From the NCBI GenBank assembly GCA_001557505.1, contig LSAX01000003.1, positions 1,736,001 through 1,800,000 of the forward strand: DNA of 64,000 nucleotides, written 5' to 3'. Shown here piece by piece: positions 1 to 11,335 of the stretch. The notes under the pieces were generated by a model, which was given only the letters and a program-made list of their open reading frames with translations, did not search any database and was not told the origin of the DNA. A program made the translations under genes and the position numbers. The number at the start of each line of letters is the position of its first letter. The stretch's first letter is position 1. This DNA is from Reticulascus tulasneorum. Taxonomy: Eukaryota > Ascomycota > Sordariomycetes > Glomerellales > Reticulascaceae.

Positions 1-48
1 GGAATAGTTCAGGTGGCCCGGTGGGACTTTCGACGTAGCAATAGATCC

Positions 49-1617
49 TTATTCGGGACTACATAAGACCCTCGCCTTCGCAATGACATTCTGAAACTGC
101 AAGTGCCCGCCGTTCTCATCCCCCCTCTTGATAATCCCCGGGAAGGTGATGCAGCAAATCTCCCGCTCGGCCAGGCTGTCCTCGTCCTCACCGCCAATAT
201 CTTCCATGGTCGTCGGGTCGAACGTCGTCCGCTGGTGAGGCAGGATCTCGGGCATGCTGAATTTGAGCACAGCCTTCTGCACGACCAGCAGCCGCGCCAA
301 CTCGACCGAGCTGTTGACCAGCACGCGCAGCGCCGCGTCTCGCGCCTCGCTGCCCGTGGCGTCCGTGATGGCGTCCAGAAGGCGGTTGATGCGCCGGACG
401 GTGTTGTCCGCCGTCGCCGTGATGGACGCTTGCATGGTCTGGTTAACGTCACGGCTGAGGAGGGTTAGGGTCGAGGAACGCCATTGGTTTACCGCCTCGG
501 GGGAGCCTGCTTGAATATGAGTTCTCTGGTGTCCTGCGCAGAACCGAAGCAGATTGGAGGCAGACTACGCACTGTATGACAGGAGGACTTGCTCCATGTC
601 GTGGAATTGGCTTGTTTGCTCCCTGGATAAACCGACGAAGTACGAATCGAGGATGTCGTGTACCAGGATTCGTGATACAAGGGATTGCAGGAGATGGACC
701 TTTGCTGTGAGGGCGAGCTCCTCGTACATCGGGACCAGCTGCTGTAGTTCCTGCAAAACATGGCCATCGGCTTTCGACACATCTGTAACGGGATATTAGC
801 CATCCTGAATCTCCCGATACCCACATGTCCCTGACCACTTACCAAGCTTGGCTCTCCGAAAGTGCACAATGACCCAGTTCTGCAGCCCGTTCCCCAGCCT
901 TGCCATCCCATCCCCGAACACCTCGTCTGAAGTTTGCCCATCCGTCCTCGTGCTCGTGCTCACCCACTCCTTAAGCCCCCTTACCTGGGCGCGCAGCTCC
1001 TTGATCTCGGCGTCCTTTTCGCGCAACTCGCGCCGCAGTACTTCCCACCCTTCGCGCAGCTCCTCGCGCTCGCCCTCGCGTAGCTCCACCTCGGCGCGCA
1101 GCAGCCTCAGCTCGGTATCGGTGCGCAGGAACTGCTGGTTCAGGGCGCTGTGCTTGGTCTGCCAGAACGTGGCCGTCTCGCTCTCGTTCTGCGACAGCTT
1201 GTCTAGCTCGCGCTGGAACTCAGTCTCCATGAGCGCCAGCTCCCGCTCCAGGTTCGCGATGCGCTGGTCCTTCTCCTTCACCGACGCGGGCGAGCTGCCG
1301 CTGCCAATGATGGTGCTGGTGCCGGTGCTGCCGCCATCCTGCTTCGCGAGAGGGGCACCGCCGCCGCCTGTGCCTTCGTGCCCCGCATCCTCCGGCCCGG
1401 GACTGCTGCTCGAGCTGGACGGGCCGGTCAACTGCGCCCTGGGGGGCGCAGCTATGATGCTGTTGCGCTGGTTCTGTGTCTGGGACGGGGTCGAGGAGGT
1501 TGTTCGGAGGACGTGGGATGCGGAGGCAGTGCCGGTGCCGGTGCTGGTGGCCGAGGAGGTACCGCGCCGCTTGTCGGATATCATGGACATTCGCGCGGTC
1601 TTCTTATCTTTCGTCAT
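49..1617 (-). CDS. Coiled-coil protein of unknown function, conserved-looking fungal family
   Basis: Three exons on the minus strand: 1617-843, 782-573 and 506-49, giving 480 residues. Introns are 842-783 (GTAAGT donor) and 572-507 (GTGCGT donor, GCAG acceptor); both restore a continuous frame. Residues 1-110 are low-complexity Ser/Thr/Gly/Pro. Residues about 113-225 form a heptad-rich, Glu/Arg/Leu coiled coil. Then comes a compact segment around 241-257 with a Gly-Leu-Gln-Asn-Trp-Val core, followed by a helical C-terminal half ending Cys-Ser-Pro-Glu. I recognise the Trp-Val/Phe-Arg segment as typical of an unnamed ascomycete protein family but cannot assign a role; a scaffold or cytoskeletal adaptor would be a guess. 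The ATG at 1617 was chosen because the frame upstream is low-complexity and has no better start. The second acceptor matters: an alternative AG 33 nt upstream (at about 540) would give a shorter C-terminus. Confidence 0.72.
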
Positions 1618-2754
1618 GGGGACGACCGGGGGGTTCTTGGGCAGACCATGCAACGCTGGTTCTGCATGTTGAGGAGGGAATGCGTGCGAATGTTTCTGGT
1701 TTCCCTCCCGTTGGTTTGTTCGTATTGATCTATGTCGGAATTTGGGAAGTGGCGGGTGAGCAGGCCTGGCTTCGGCGCCCCTGGGGGAGGAATCCAATGG
1801 AAATTCGGTTGCCTGGAGTTTAAGATGGGGGGGGGGGGGGAGGCAGCAACTTTGATGGAAGGGGCCTGGGGAGGCGAATTCATAAGGGTAGCCTGCCCGC
1901 GGGCAGTTGGTTTCAAATGATCCGAGTACAGGGGGCATTAACTGCCCGTTCATCTGTACCTAGTAGGCCCGTGGCTTCGTCGCTAAAGGGACTTTATTTT
2001 TAGCGGGAGCGTACCGCTGGTTCGCGCTAAAGGATTGGCAGGATGGCGCCTAACAGAAGGGCTGTGCTGCAGCGGTGGCCCAAGAACTTGACCAGACACC
2101 TCGCCTTGGTGATAAACCCCTGTGTAGGGGCCGTAGACCCCATTCTTGGGGTCACCTTGCATTTGATCCTGGATCATTTTACGGCCTACTTGATTGAGTA
2201 CGCGGATCTGGGAGTTCTATTTCAGAATCAGATTCATGGGGGCCAAGATGTGCTTTGGAAGTGATCGACTGCCCAAACCATTGAAACGGTTGACATGTAT
2301 CTCGAGGTAAAAGCCGTCATAGTTGATACGCAGTGAAAACGAGCAACCACATAACAACTATCATAAAATGTGAAAGGTGATATCTCGGCCTCTCCTCTGC
2401 TGTCCCTCAGATGCTGGATACATTCCTGGATGTTGCCTCTGGCTTTTTCGACACCTTTTTTTCGTGTTTTGAAGATTTGCCCTCGGAAACAGACTCTTCC
2501 ATCTAATCGACTTGGAACCCCTAAAAGGACAAGACTCTGGAATGTACGATTACGAAAGTACTAGGTATGAGATCGTAAGGGAGATGTAGGTCTTGCAGGT
2601 TGCCTCCTCATAAGCAACGTTGACTAGCCTGAGATCTCGATGCTCCTAGTTCAAAAGGAATTCCACCAAAAGTCCTCCACGAAATGCTTGCGACTAACTC
2701 GGAGGTCCTGGGTGTTACATTATCATGCTAAGATGCTCGAGGCCCCGGTGCAGC
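1618..2754. other. Intergenic spacer, no gene seen
   Basis: This is upstream sequence of the coiled-coil gene and downstream sequence of the phosphoesterase gene. It carries a 14-nt G run at 1827-1840. Short open frames here show no recognisable protein. Confidence 0.6.
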
Positions 2755-3513
2755 TCAGAACTCAATCTCAGCCTCAACCTCATACGCCTCATCATCCTCT
2801 CCATCAATCTTCTTGGCTCCCATTCGACAGAGCGCAATCTTGTTCACAGGAACATTCTCCATCCACAGGTAGTCGTCGTAACGATTCAGTATCTGTTCTG
2901 CGTCGATGGTTAATTTCGATTTCCTCTTCCCTTGCGGTCCTCGCCCGGCCTTGACGTAGATCGTGTTCACTATCGTGGCGTGCAATAGCAGCGGGCGGTC
3001 CTCTTCAGCTATCAAATGTGCTTCCTGGAACACGGCCCTGATCCGCTCGCAGAAGGCTTGGAGAATGCCCTGAGGGTCCGTCGGTGGTGCGTAGAGTACT
3101 GATGCTTGGGAAGCGGCTTGGATGGAGTGGAGGCCGCGGAGGGTAAGCACGAGCGAGCTTGGAGTCCCTGTAGACTGCTCGGCGGCAGTCGATGTAGTCG
3201 ACTGGCCAGCGATGTTACTGGTAGGAGATGGGAATTTGACGCTGCTCAGGACTTCCCGTGGTTTGAGGCTCTTGAGAACCTCGACGGCCTTGTCAACGCC
3301 TTCGTTCTTCGGGATGCTCATGACGCCAAGCGTTAGATGGAGTGTTCCTAGCGGCCGTACTGCATCAGCAGGAATGGCGAAACTATCCGGACTAGTAACA
3401 TCTGCCTTAAATGCAGCTAGGCTCTTTGATAGCTGTGGCCGAGATGCCGGCGTCACCAGAGGAATGCATAGGAAGTGCGTCGGTGACGGCCTTGGAGCTG
3501 GCCGTGGTGGCAT
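2755..3513 (-). CDS. AKAP7-type 2H phosphoesterase (2',5' RNA ligase-like) protein
   Basis: Single exon of 252 residues with an ATG at 3513. It carries the two H-x-T/S signatures of the 2H phosphoesterase superfamily: His59-Leu-Thr61 inside a Leu-His-Leu-Thr-Leu strand, and His178-Ala-Thr180 in Leu-His-Ala-Thr-Ile. This spacing and the surrounding text match the AKAP7/ASCC1 2',5' RNA-ligase-like domain. Members of that group act on RNA or nucleotide phosphodiesters or bind nucleotide; the actual substrate here is unknown. There is no KH domain in front, unlike animal ASCC1. The tail is acidic (Glu/Asp-rich). Both catalytic histidines are intact, so an active enzyme is likely by inference. The residue 100-120 loop is Ser/Thr-rich and probably disordered. 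Confidence 0.85.
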   Translation of the reverse strand: MPPRPAPRPSPTHFLCIPLVTPASRPQLSKSLAAFKADVTSPDSFAIPADAVRPLGTLHLTLGVMSIPKNEGVDKAVEVLKSLKPREVLSSVKFPSPTSNIAGQSTTSTAAEQSTGTPSSLVLTLRGLHSIQAASQASVLYAPPTDPQGILQAFCERIRAVFQEAHLIAEEDRPLLLHATIVNTIYVKAGRGPQGKRKSKLTIDAEQILNRYDDYLWMENVPVNKIALCRMGAKKIDGEDDEAYEVEAEIEF

Positions 3514-4765
3514 GTTGAGAATCCTACCGAGTGGCTGCTGTCAGATATATTGGAGTGGAACGAGATCATGCAAGCAAATGTGTTAAAAGTCATGTAGGCT
3601 CCTAAAAGTGGAAACCCCAAGCTGAGGCCGGAGCTACCCAGCAGCCAGGACCAGTAGCAGACGGGTGCGTCACCAAAGGTGTTTTCTCACGCAGGAGAAC
3701 AGCGACGTGTCCAGTCAACAATAGAGGGCCGTTGAGATGGAACCTGCAACAAAGAGGAAATCAGAGCGATTTCTTGACGGGACGGCCCGAGGCATCACGA
3801 GTCAGGAGCCGAACACAGCATGAGCTCTCGGTGTCAGCTCCACCAGGCCACGACGACGAGGACACTTTCCACGGCACTGGGTCTGGGCTCCTCTACTGAT
3901 CATGTGCCAGGAAATTATGAAACGTACCTCAGCAAATAACTTATGGCGTCAGGCTCGCCGATCGCTGGGCAAGGCTCATCGATGATGTCAGCCGTTGGAG
4001 TTATGGAAGGTTAAAAGAGATTTTTCACAGACAAGCAGGATCCCCCCGCCAAAATCCGGACCCCCAGAGCAGAAATTCAAGCCGAGGGGCAGATGTACCT
4101 TTGGGAAATATCGTCAACGAGAAAATCGGCTGGCAAGTAGAATGGCACTCCAAGTTCTCAAATGGTGACGGTTTACGCGAGGAAGACTCCATTCAAACAA
4201 ATTGTACGGCAGTGTCCTGAGAAAGTTGAAGTCTCAAACGAGCGGGTCCGAGGTTTGGACAGATTGGGTCTGGAAATATAGATAGAAGTAGCTCTGAAAA
4301 GTCGTCCCCGTTGCAAAGCCATGACAGTAAAGATTTTTATGCGACTTAGTTGCAAAGATGCCAGGGACGCTGAAAGGATCTTCCACTTTGCATCCGAAAG
4401 TACTTTGTCTCTCAACAGTTCTTTGATTCATTCATTGTGCTCGCACACTGCCAGTTCCGCGCAACGAGCCCCCACGACCGTTCGAGTTCTTGGAACCAAG
4501 TGTCCGCCATGCAAAGACTATTTAGATGCGATGCCATGATGCTAGTTGACGTGTTGGAGAGTGGTAAAAGGTTTAAAGGGGGTATGAGAAGAGGACGTGC
4601 GGTGAGCGCTGGGAAGTAGAAATCATCGAGGAGGGGATCAATCGATGGTGTCGGGCGTCACTGTCGTGCCGTGAACGCCCCCCGTAGCAGCCCTCGTTTC
4701 TAGTGCTGCATGATGATTCCGGACTATAGGATCAAAGTCGCCAAGGAGGATGACGGCGGCGGCTG
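3514..4765. other. Intergenic spacer, no gene seen
   Basis: Sequence between two minus-strand genes: the promoter of the phosphoesterase gene and the 3' flank of the phosphotransferase gene. Several short open frames overlap on both strands (for example 4173-4620), with no family resemblance and no supported splice structure. Confidence 0.6.
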
Positions 4766-5467
4766 CTAAGTGCCGGTTGCGTTGAAGAACTTCTTCAGCG
4801 ACTTCTCTACCTCGTCGTACTCAATTCTGAGGCTCGCGAGGGTCTCGGTGATGCGCTTCAGGCACAGCTCCTCGTCCGGCTCCGGACTGCCATCCACGTT
4901 CTCTTTTTTCCCGTAGCGCTGGATCTTCTCACAGCTGTCTCTAATCTTGACGAGACCGAGGGTGGCGGAGGACCCTTTCAGGAAGTGGCCAAGCTGCGAC
5001 AGCTTCTCGAGGTCCTTCGCTTCCCTGTTGTCGTGAGAAGGAAATGAGAGTCAGCAGGGCTACCAAGCAACTTGCGACACTCGCGAACCAAAAGGAGCAG
5101 CACGACGGAACGGGCGACGAGGGGGGAGAGGGACGGAGAGGCGGAGGAGGCGGTGGGTGGTTTGGGATGAATGAGGGACCGCGCGACACGAACTTACACG
5201 GCCGTCTTCATCGTATCGAAGGTCTCTTCTGCCTGCTCAAAGAACCCAAAGACTATAGATTGGCTGAATTCACGTTCCTCGTCGTTCTCGTCCATTTCTA
5301 GGATCTGGCCGAACGTGACGGGGTCAACGCCGTCGCCCAGGTCAGGGACGTTACTGGGACCATCGTCGCTCTGTGCATGAAAGGCAACTGGTCAGCTCCT
5401 TGTTGCGATGGTGCATTTCATGGTCCAAACGATAGGTTTACGCACTTTATCCTCGGAACCGGGCATG
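4766..5467 (-). CDS. YPD1: Histidine-containing phosphotransferase (Ypd1 family)
   Basis: Three exons at 5467-5447, 5370-5198 and 5024-4766, giving exactly 150 residues. The first exon is only 21 nt (seven codons). Introns use GTGCGT and GTAAGT donors and CAG acceptors. The HPt phospho-acceptor is His78 in Leu-Gly-His-Phe-Leu-Lys-Gly-Ser-Ser, followed by the Ala-Thr-Leu-Gly-Leu helix turn and a Cys-Glu-Lys-Ile-Gln helix. An acidic segment precedes the four-helix bundle. In fungi this protein relays phosphate from hybrid histidine kinases to the Ssk1 and Skn7 response regulators, controlling the osmotic and oxidative stress (HOG) pathway. It shuttles between cytosol and nucleus. Length and motif agree fully with the family, and there is normally one copy per genome. 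Confidence 0.95.
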
Positions 5468-8400
5468 ATGAGGTTTGCGATGACTTATCCTGAGACCTTT
5501 TGTCCGGCGGAGCAGGAATGAAATCACAGAAATTGGTGGAGTTCAGATTTCGGGAGGGGGGAACACGATAAGCCGGCACAAGCGAGCACTGGCCGGCAAT
5601 GTAGGTGAGAGTCCGTTACTGAACAAATGCGATGAGGAACCCAACCGGGATGGTGAAAGGCATCAGACGAAGTGGATCCCACTCTGTGTTTTTGGGGATG
5701 GAGGCGTTCTTCGTGTACGGAACTGGGTGGTGTTCGTGTGATATACCTACGCAAGATGTGTGTGGGAGTGGATAGGGTGTGCCGTAGGTGTGCTGAAGAA
5801 AGCCAACCGCCACCTGAAGCTGCTCAAGAGGTACGTATGTGTGTTAAGTATTTGTGTGCGCGCGTGTTGTGCGTGCGTGGGTGAGAGTGGTGTGTGTGTG
5901 TGTGTGTGTGTGTTGTTTGAACAGGTATGTAGCAAAGGGATTGCGGCGGGAAGGGAGGGGAGTTATCACAGCCGAGCGACGAAATACGTGCAAGATGCTG
6001 AGTTGGTAGGGCTTCGGATTCGTCGAGCGAGAGGCTAGGTTGGTAAGGTAGGATATTTTTCTTCTATGGGGGTGGTGGTGGTGGTGGCCAGGGGGGGGGG
6101 GGAGGGTGATATGGATATGGATTCAGGTCGGGGGGTGGGGTTGACTTCCGTTTCGTTTGCTTTGGCCTGGTTTGGTTCGGCTTGGTTGTGCAAGCGCTGA
6201 GCGGCGGTACCGCCAAGTACCTTGTCTACCTACCCCTACCCTACCCTACCTTACTACCTTATTAGGTTATTTTCCTCCTCTCCCTCTCTTCTGTCTATTC
6301 TCTCGCTCTCGGCCGGGCTGATGGGTGGATTGGTTTGTGGGATGGTGACTATGCAGGTGAATTTTGGAGATGAATTAGAGAGGAGGGGGGTGGGTTTCGC
6401 TCGGTTGACCGATTTTAAAAGCGGGAAAGCGTGGCAGGTTCGTGGATAAAATATAAACTAATCTGTAGGGGCCAAAGAACTTGGGAAGGACAAGGGTCCT
6501 GAATCTCGCAGCACAGATGAAGGGATCTATTGGGGATTGACCCTGCTGAGAGAACGGACCCGAAGCTGTAGGCAGTCCGAACTAGTAAGGTGACTGCTTA
6601 AGTAGGTGGTCACATACAGCCTAGGGCACCATGAAGCCTGGCGTGCAGCGGGATGTAGCAGATGCTGGAGATGTGGTGCCTGTCGAACGGGCCGGGGATT
6701 TGGAAGGCCCTGGACGACGTAACTGCGAAAGGCAGTCAGGCTCCGACCGGTACGCAGCCAGTACATATACCGGCCCTGGGTACTAACTGGAATGTGGTAG
6801 TTTACATCCTCGTCGGAGGGGGGGCCCCACGAATAGCAGAACGGAATGGTCCCGCAGTGCCTATGCCTTAGCATTGATTATGGCATGAAAATGCCGGGGA
6901 GAAATATACGACCGCGGTAACTAATGGAAAGGGGATAACCAGAAAGTGAGTAAGCCTGGAGGGGAAGTTTGAGCAAAAAGAAAAACACGGGATAGAATGG
7001 GAATGGGATGCGAGCGTCAGTTCAGGCGGACGTTGGGTCAGGTTGCCGCGAAAAAGTCGTCGTTTGGGTTTGGAGTATACAATTCGGGTCCTCATGTGGA
7101 CGCAGCTCAGGTGTGACTTGCATCGCTTTGGGGGTGTCTAATAAGGCCGTCAGGGATGATGTGGGAATCTACCTTAACCCCCCAGCACCCAAGCCAAGCG
7201 GGGGGATAAGCGAGAGAGAGGCATTATTCTGATCTGTACCTAAAGGTACATAGGCTCGCGAGTGCGGGTGGGAGAAAGTGGAAGAGAACCGAGAGGAGGG
7301 TAAGTCTAAGTTTGGTACGGTAGTGCTGCTATGACGGAATGCTCCATGTCTGTCCTTCCCTTGACGTCTCTGCTGCTTACTGTCCTCCTCGCGGACTCCC
7401 TGTCTCGCGACCTTCGTGCTAAAGCAACTACGACGATCACATAGTGCTGCCATCTTCCCTTCACACCGTGTACCGGACAACCTACACTATTTTATGCCCA
7501 CCAACCCCAGCGTTTTAGGGAACAAATAGGTGGAAAGTTCGTCATGGAATCAATCCCTTGACCGCTTGGGTAAGGGTTTGCTCTGGGACGATCCAACCGA
7601 CCCCCAAATCGCCTCCGACAGTAGCTTACCCACGAGCAGAGCCCGAATGGGATTTGCTCGGATTAAACAACCACTTTGCCTGCTTGGTCTGACGCGCGGG
7701 GATCTTCGTTGACGGGCCTGGCTGCAAATCCAGCTCGAACACCTCCGGAAAGGCAAAGACCCTGAATATCAGTACGTAGGCTTTCTTCTCCCTCGCGCCC
7801 CGATGCCTTACTACTAGCCCCCTCTCCTCCCCAAGTTCAGCTCGCGACCTGACTGATGAGCCGACTGGGGAGACTAATAATAAGTACCTGCAAGTGACAC
7901 GTCGAGCGAGCCTCGATGCATCCCATAGCCTTAAGGACCAAAGGGGAGATGATCGTCGCCACCTGCTTCCTTTCGTTATTCGCGAATTTCGCCATGGTGG
8001 ACGCAAGGGAAGGGGGTGTGCCCGACTCCGAACATTCCCACATTGAACTCTGAGGAGCTCTCCTCTCTTCTCATTCATTCTCTTTGTCCCGGCCCTGCCC
8101 AGCCCAGCCCTCCCTCTCTCTCCCTTCCGTTATCCCCTACCGGCAGTGACGCCAAAGAATGGCTTGGCGCAATGATCCGTCTTCGGCATGATGATGGTCC
8201 TGCTCCAGTCTTCTCGCAGATCAGCAACCTCGTCCTCGACCTCATTGCTGCGGAGCAATCGCCGGGCGGATCCACGGTCCCAGAATCCAAAGTCCCATAA
8301 AGATCACCGAAACCACCTTTACACACATCACGGCATCTTGTTAGTGCCGCCCCTCCCCTTCTGGTGGTATGAGCCCGTATGACCACAGCGGTGCCGACGC

Positions 8401-11335
8401 TACTTTTTACGACACTGTGGGGGGATCTCAAGCAGATCAGTCCATCGTGGACTGATACTCTGCGTTTTATGCCCATGTCCTTGTGGGAACAGCCCATGCC
8501 TGTATTTTGTTTTCTGTTCTCTGATTACCGCCGCCGGGATGTCTTCTCCGCGCCTATGTGCACTAGACCGTGCTGATATCTCCTTTGGTGGGTTGGAGGG
8601 GTCGGGGGTTGGCAAGATGCAGGGTCCTCGCCCGTGGATTCACCAGCGAGAGGTATCTGTTCCCTGATCCATAAGAGGTCTATCTTGCCTGATATGCCCC
8701 GTTCCGTGGAGCTGCTCGACGACAGGAAAGAGACTGATCTTGATCAGACCATAGAAGGTTTGAAGATGCAATAAGTGAACCCTAGACGCCATGCGGGACG
8801 CAATAGTAATTCCACACAGGTCGCCGTCCGTTCCCCCTCGGGCTGCCTGAGATTTCTGTTCTCATCACTCATTGGCAGATTTGCCCTGTTAGTGGGAGGG
8901 TCCCTCCACCCCAGCGGGACCCCTGCAGGTGCATCTCTGGCGGGGTACTAAGGCCCACCCGACGTCATACCGCTATCGCATCTAATTCGATCGTCATAGG
9001 TTGCACTGCAGGAACAGGGGTCGAGACGACCTTGACGTTTCCGTTTAAAGACGACCGTATTTGACGCCTCATAGCGGTGCTTTGTTCCAACGTTCGTTCT
9101 TTCGCCGTCCGGCACACACCACCATCGTAACTATTCCACCGGCGATCATCACTCTACGCACCGCACCACCACCTCTCCCCGGCACGCACCACCACCCTAC
9201 CTCTAGAGTTTTCGCCATGGTAACTTTAAGCCTTCCCTCACGGGGCACATGGGTCAGCTTAGCTATGTCGTGCTTCGACACCCGACAGGAGGTGCTCCCC
9301 TCTTGCAAACGGGATCCCACAACCTGCGGCTGCGGCTAGCTGGACATTAGCCGAAGGCAGGCTTGAAAGTCTAACGCCAACGGCTTGGATCCGTCCCTGT
9401 CACTTTATTACGGAGCTCCACTACCAAGACTTTATGACCCATATGACGGTCGGAAATCGGCATGCAGCTGACTTCCTCACCCATCACGAAAAATTTCGAC
9501 TGTTGTCAACCGTGAGCCCTGTGTGTCCACGCGTGGAATCAGCTCAAATATGTGGATGTCGAAACCATGCCCGTCCTTATCAGCGTTGTTCCCGGCTGGG
9601 ATGGCTTCTTAATCCGTGCGGCGCATATCCCACCACCTGGGACAAATGCGAGCTCTGCCGCTACCTGGAGGCCCGTGTACGACCACTCGCCGGAAAAGCT
9701 TCATTCTTCCCTTCGATCGTCGGAATATGGAGCGAAGATGAGTATCGGACATTTGGATGCCCTATCGTGACGCCTCGCCTCTCCGCGCCGGTCAACAGCT
9801 ACTCGAGCGCCTCCCCAATAGAATGACGGGGTTGGGACGGGCTGCACAAGGTCTTAGCTCCAGAGCCTCCGACGATCACCAGAACCGCCGGACGTTCTTT
9901 TGCTGACCTTTCAAGTTGATTTTACCATCAAGGCTTCCCGGACCACTTGGCGGCGACCAGGGGGGACAACAATCTACATAATGTGAGATCCAGATTACTG
10001 TGGAAACTATTGATCCTGCGGGTGGGACGTAACTTCGACTCGGTGCTCGAGCCGCATGGCGAAAAGGACACCTTGTTCGGAGGAAAGGCAAGGGCCCCCG
10101 TAGTATAATGTAATGCTGTTTCTAGCTCCACTCCCGCTTCGCCGGGGCGGCTAGCAAGGTTTTTCCCAGCGTCGAAAAGAAACGCTTTGCAGGTTCCGCG
10201 ACCCGGTGTTGTAGGCTTGTCAAACCGCAGATGAGACCTCACGGGGGATCCCAGATGGACCCCAACCCGCAAAACTTGTCGCAGGAATCACAACCATGCC
10301 CGTTTGCCCAATTCGTCGTCGCGGTAGGGCAAATCCCCATTACGCTCACCGTTCTACCTCTTCGCGAAAATCTGCACGTAGATGAAAAAATTCCCGCCGG
10401 TTCTGCATGCGGGTGTGTAGTGACACTCCCAAAACCGGTTTTTGGCCCAACTTCCTGGCCAGTAGTTTCGATGCCCCGGCTTGGCCGGCCCTATCACAAA
10501 GGAGTGCCCCGCGGCGTAATGGCCCCTCGGACTGGGTCCGTCTACTTGGGGCAACCAGATGGCAGTAAACGGGGGGACACGATATGCTTCTATCGTTCTA
10601 GCGCGGGGTCTGATGGCTAGTGTTTTGGAAGGAGTTATCTCCTTTGTTTCATTTAATATCTACATAAAGTGCCCACCACCCCATGCGGTGCAGTTCACCG
10701 ACCCGCAGGCAAACGGCCGGGCAACCTTGCCATGTCGTTGCGGCCGGGAGCTGTGATGGGTCACGTGGACCAAACTTACACCGAGAACTCCTTTTATATC
10801 TTTTTCTCATCATAATATGCGCCAGGTGAGGGGCGCCACGAGGACGCTGATCTTTCCCTTCCTATGTCATACGGCAGATTCGGGACCAAAAACCGTCTTT
10901 GCAGTGTCGATCCCCGACTTGGAATCTTCCAGCAACCTTTGCGGGAAGATGGGTTCAATGAACGCAGACCACCACCCCCGTCCGCTTCTGCCAACCTGTA
11001 AAAAGCATGGGCGAATCGGTGGCTTGCTCTTTGTTTTTGACCCACCTGGCTGGAAAGTGACGATGACGGTTCCGGACAAGTAGCAAGCGCAGCATCAGCT
11101 GTGGAGCTCGGGCACGCTCCACGGATGGAACACATCCCGTGTAGGGGTCCAGCATAACGTGGGGCTTGGCTTTTTGACATGTCTTTGTAACATCTTCCGC
11201 GGGGGGCACCAACAATGTAGCGTATATGCAGACGTAGCTCGGCTACGACCATGGTGACATGCCCTCTTCACGCCCCCGGGAGGTCGAGGTGTGTTTTTAA
11301 CAACTTAGTGCCAATCTCGTGATGCATGCGGCGCC
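5468..11335. other. Long gene-poor spacer (5.9 kb)
   Basis: I find no confidently recognisable protein gene. The stretch holds a GT microsatellite (5890-5913), a GGT run ending near 6087, a 12-nt G run (6091-6102) and a TACCC-type run (6226-6250). The longest open frames (about 130-150 codons) overlap on opposite strands and look like chance. A possible small spliced frame on the minus strand near 7590-7995 is listed as a finding. The rest may be long regulatory DNA or noncoding transcription. Confidence 0.5.
5890..6102. repeat. Microsatellite cluster: GT run, GGT run, poly-G
   Basis: A 24-nt alternating G/T run at 5890-5913, a GGT-type run at about 6070-6087 and twelve G at 6091-6102, all in the spacer upstream of the phosphotransferase gene. 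Confidence 0.9.

Noticed and set aside
849..1823. Plus-strand open frames of 100-274 codons over the first gene
   Set aside because: Antisense shadows of the coiled-coil exon, with Ser/Arg/Cys-rich composition typical of reversed coding DNA.
6226..6250. TACCC-like run resembling telomeric repeats
   Set aside because: The fungal telomere unit is CCCTAA/TTAGGG; this run lacks it and lies inside ordinary genic DNA.
6640..6675. Stretch with a faint resemblance to a tRNA 5' half (GGGATGTAGCAGATG)
   Set aside because: No matching acceptor stem, anticodon arm or GGTTCGANTCC B-box downstream.
8016..8300. 94-codon plus-strand frame
   Set aside because: Pro/Ser-rich, overlaps an equally long minus-strand frame, and shows no recognisable domain.
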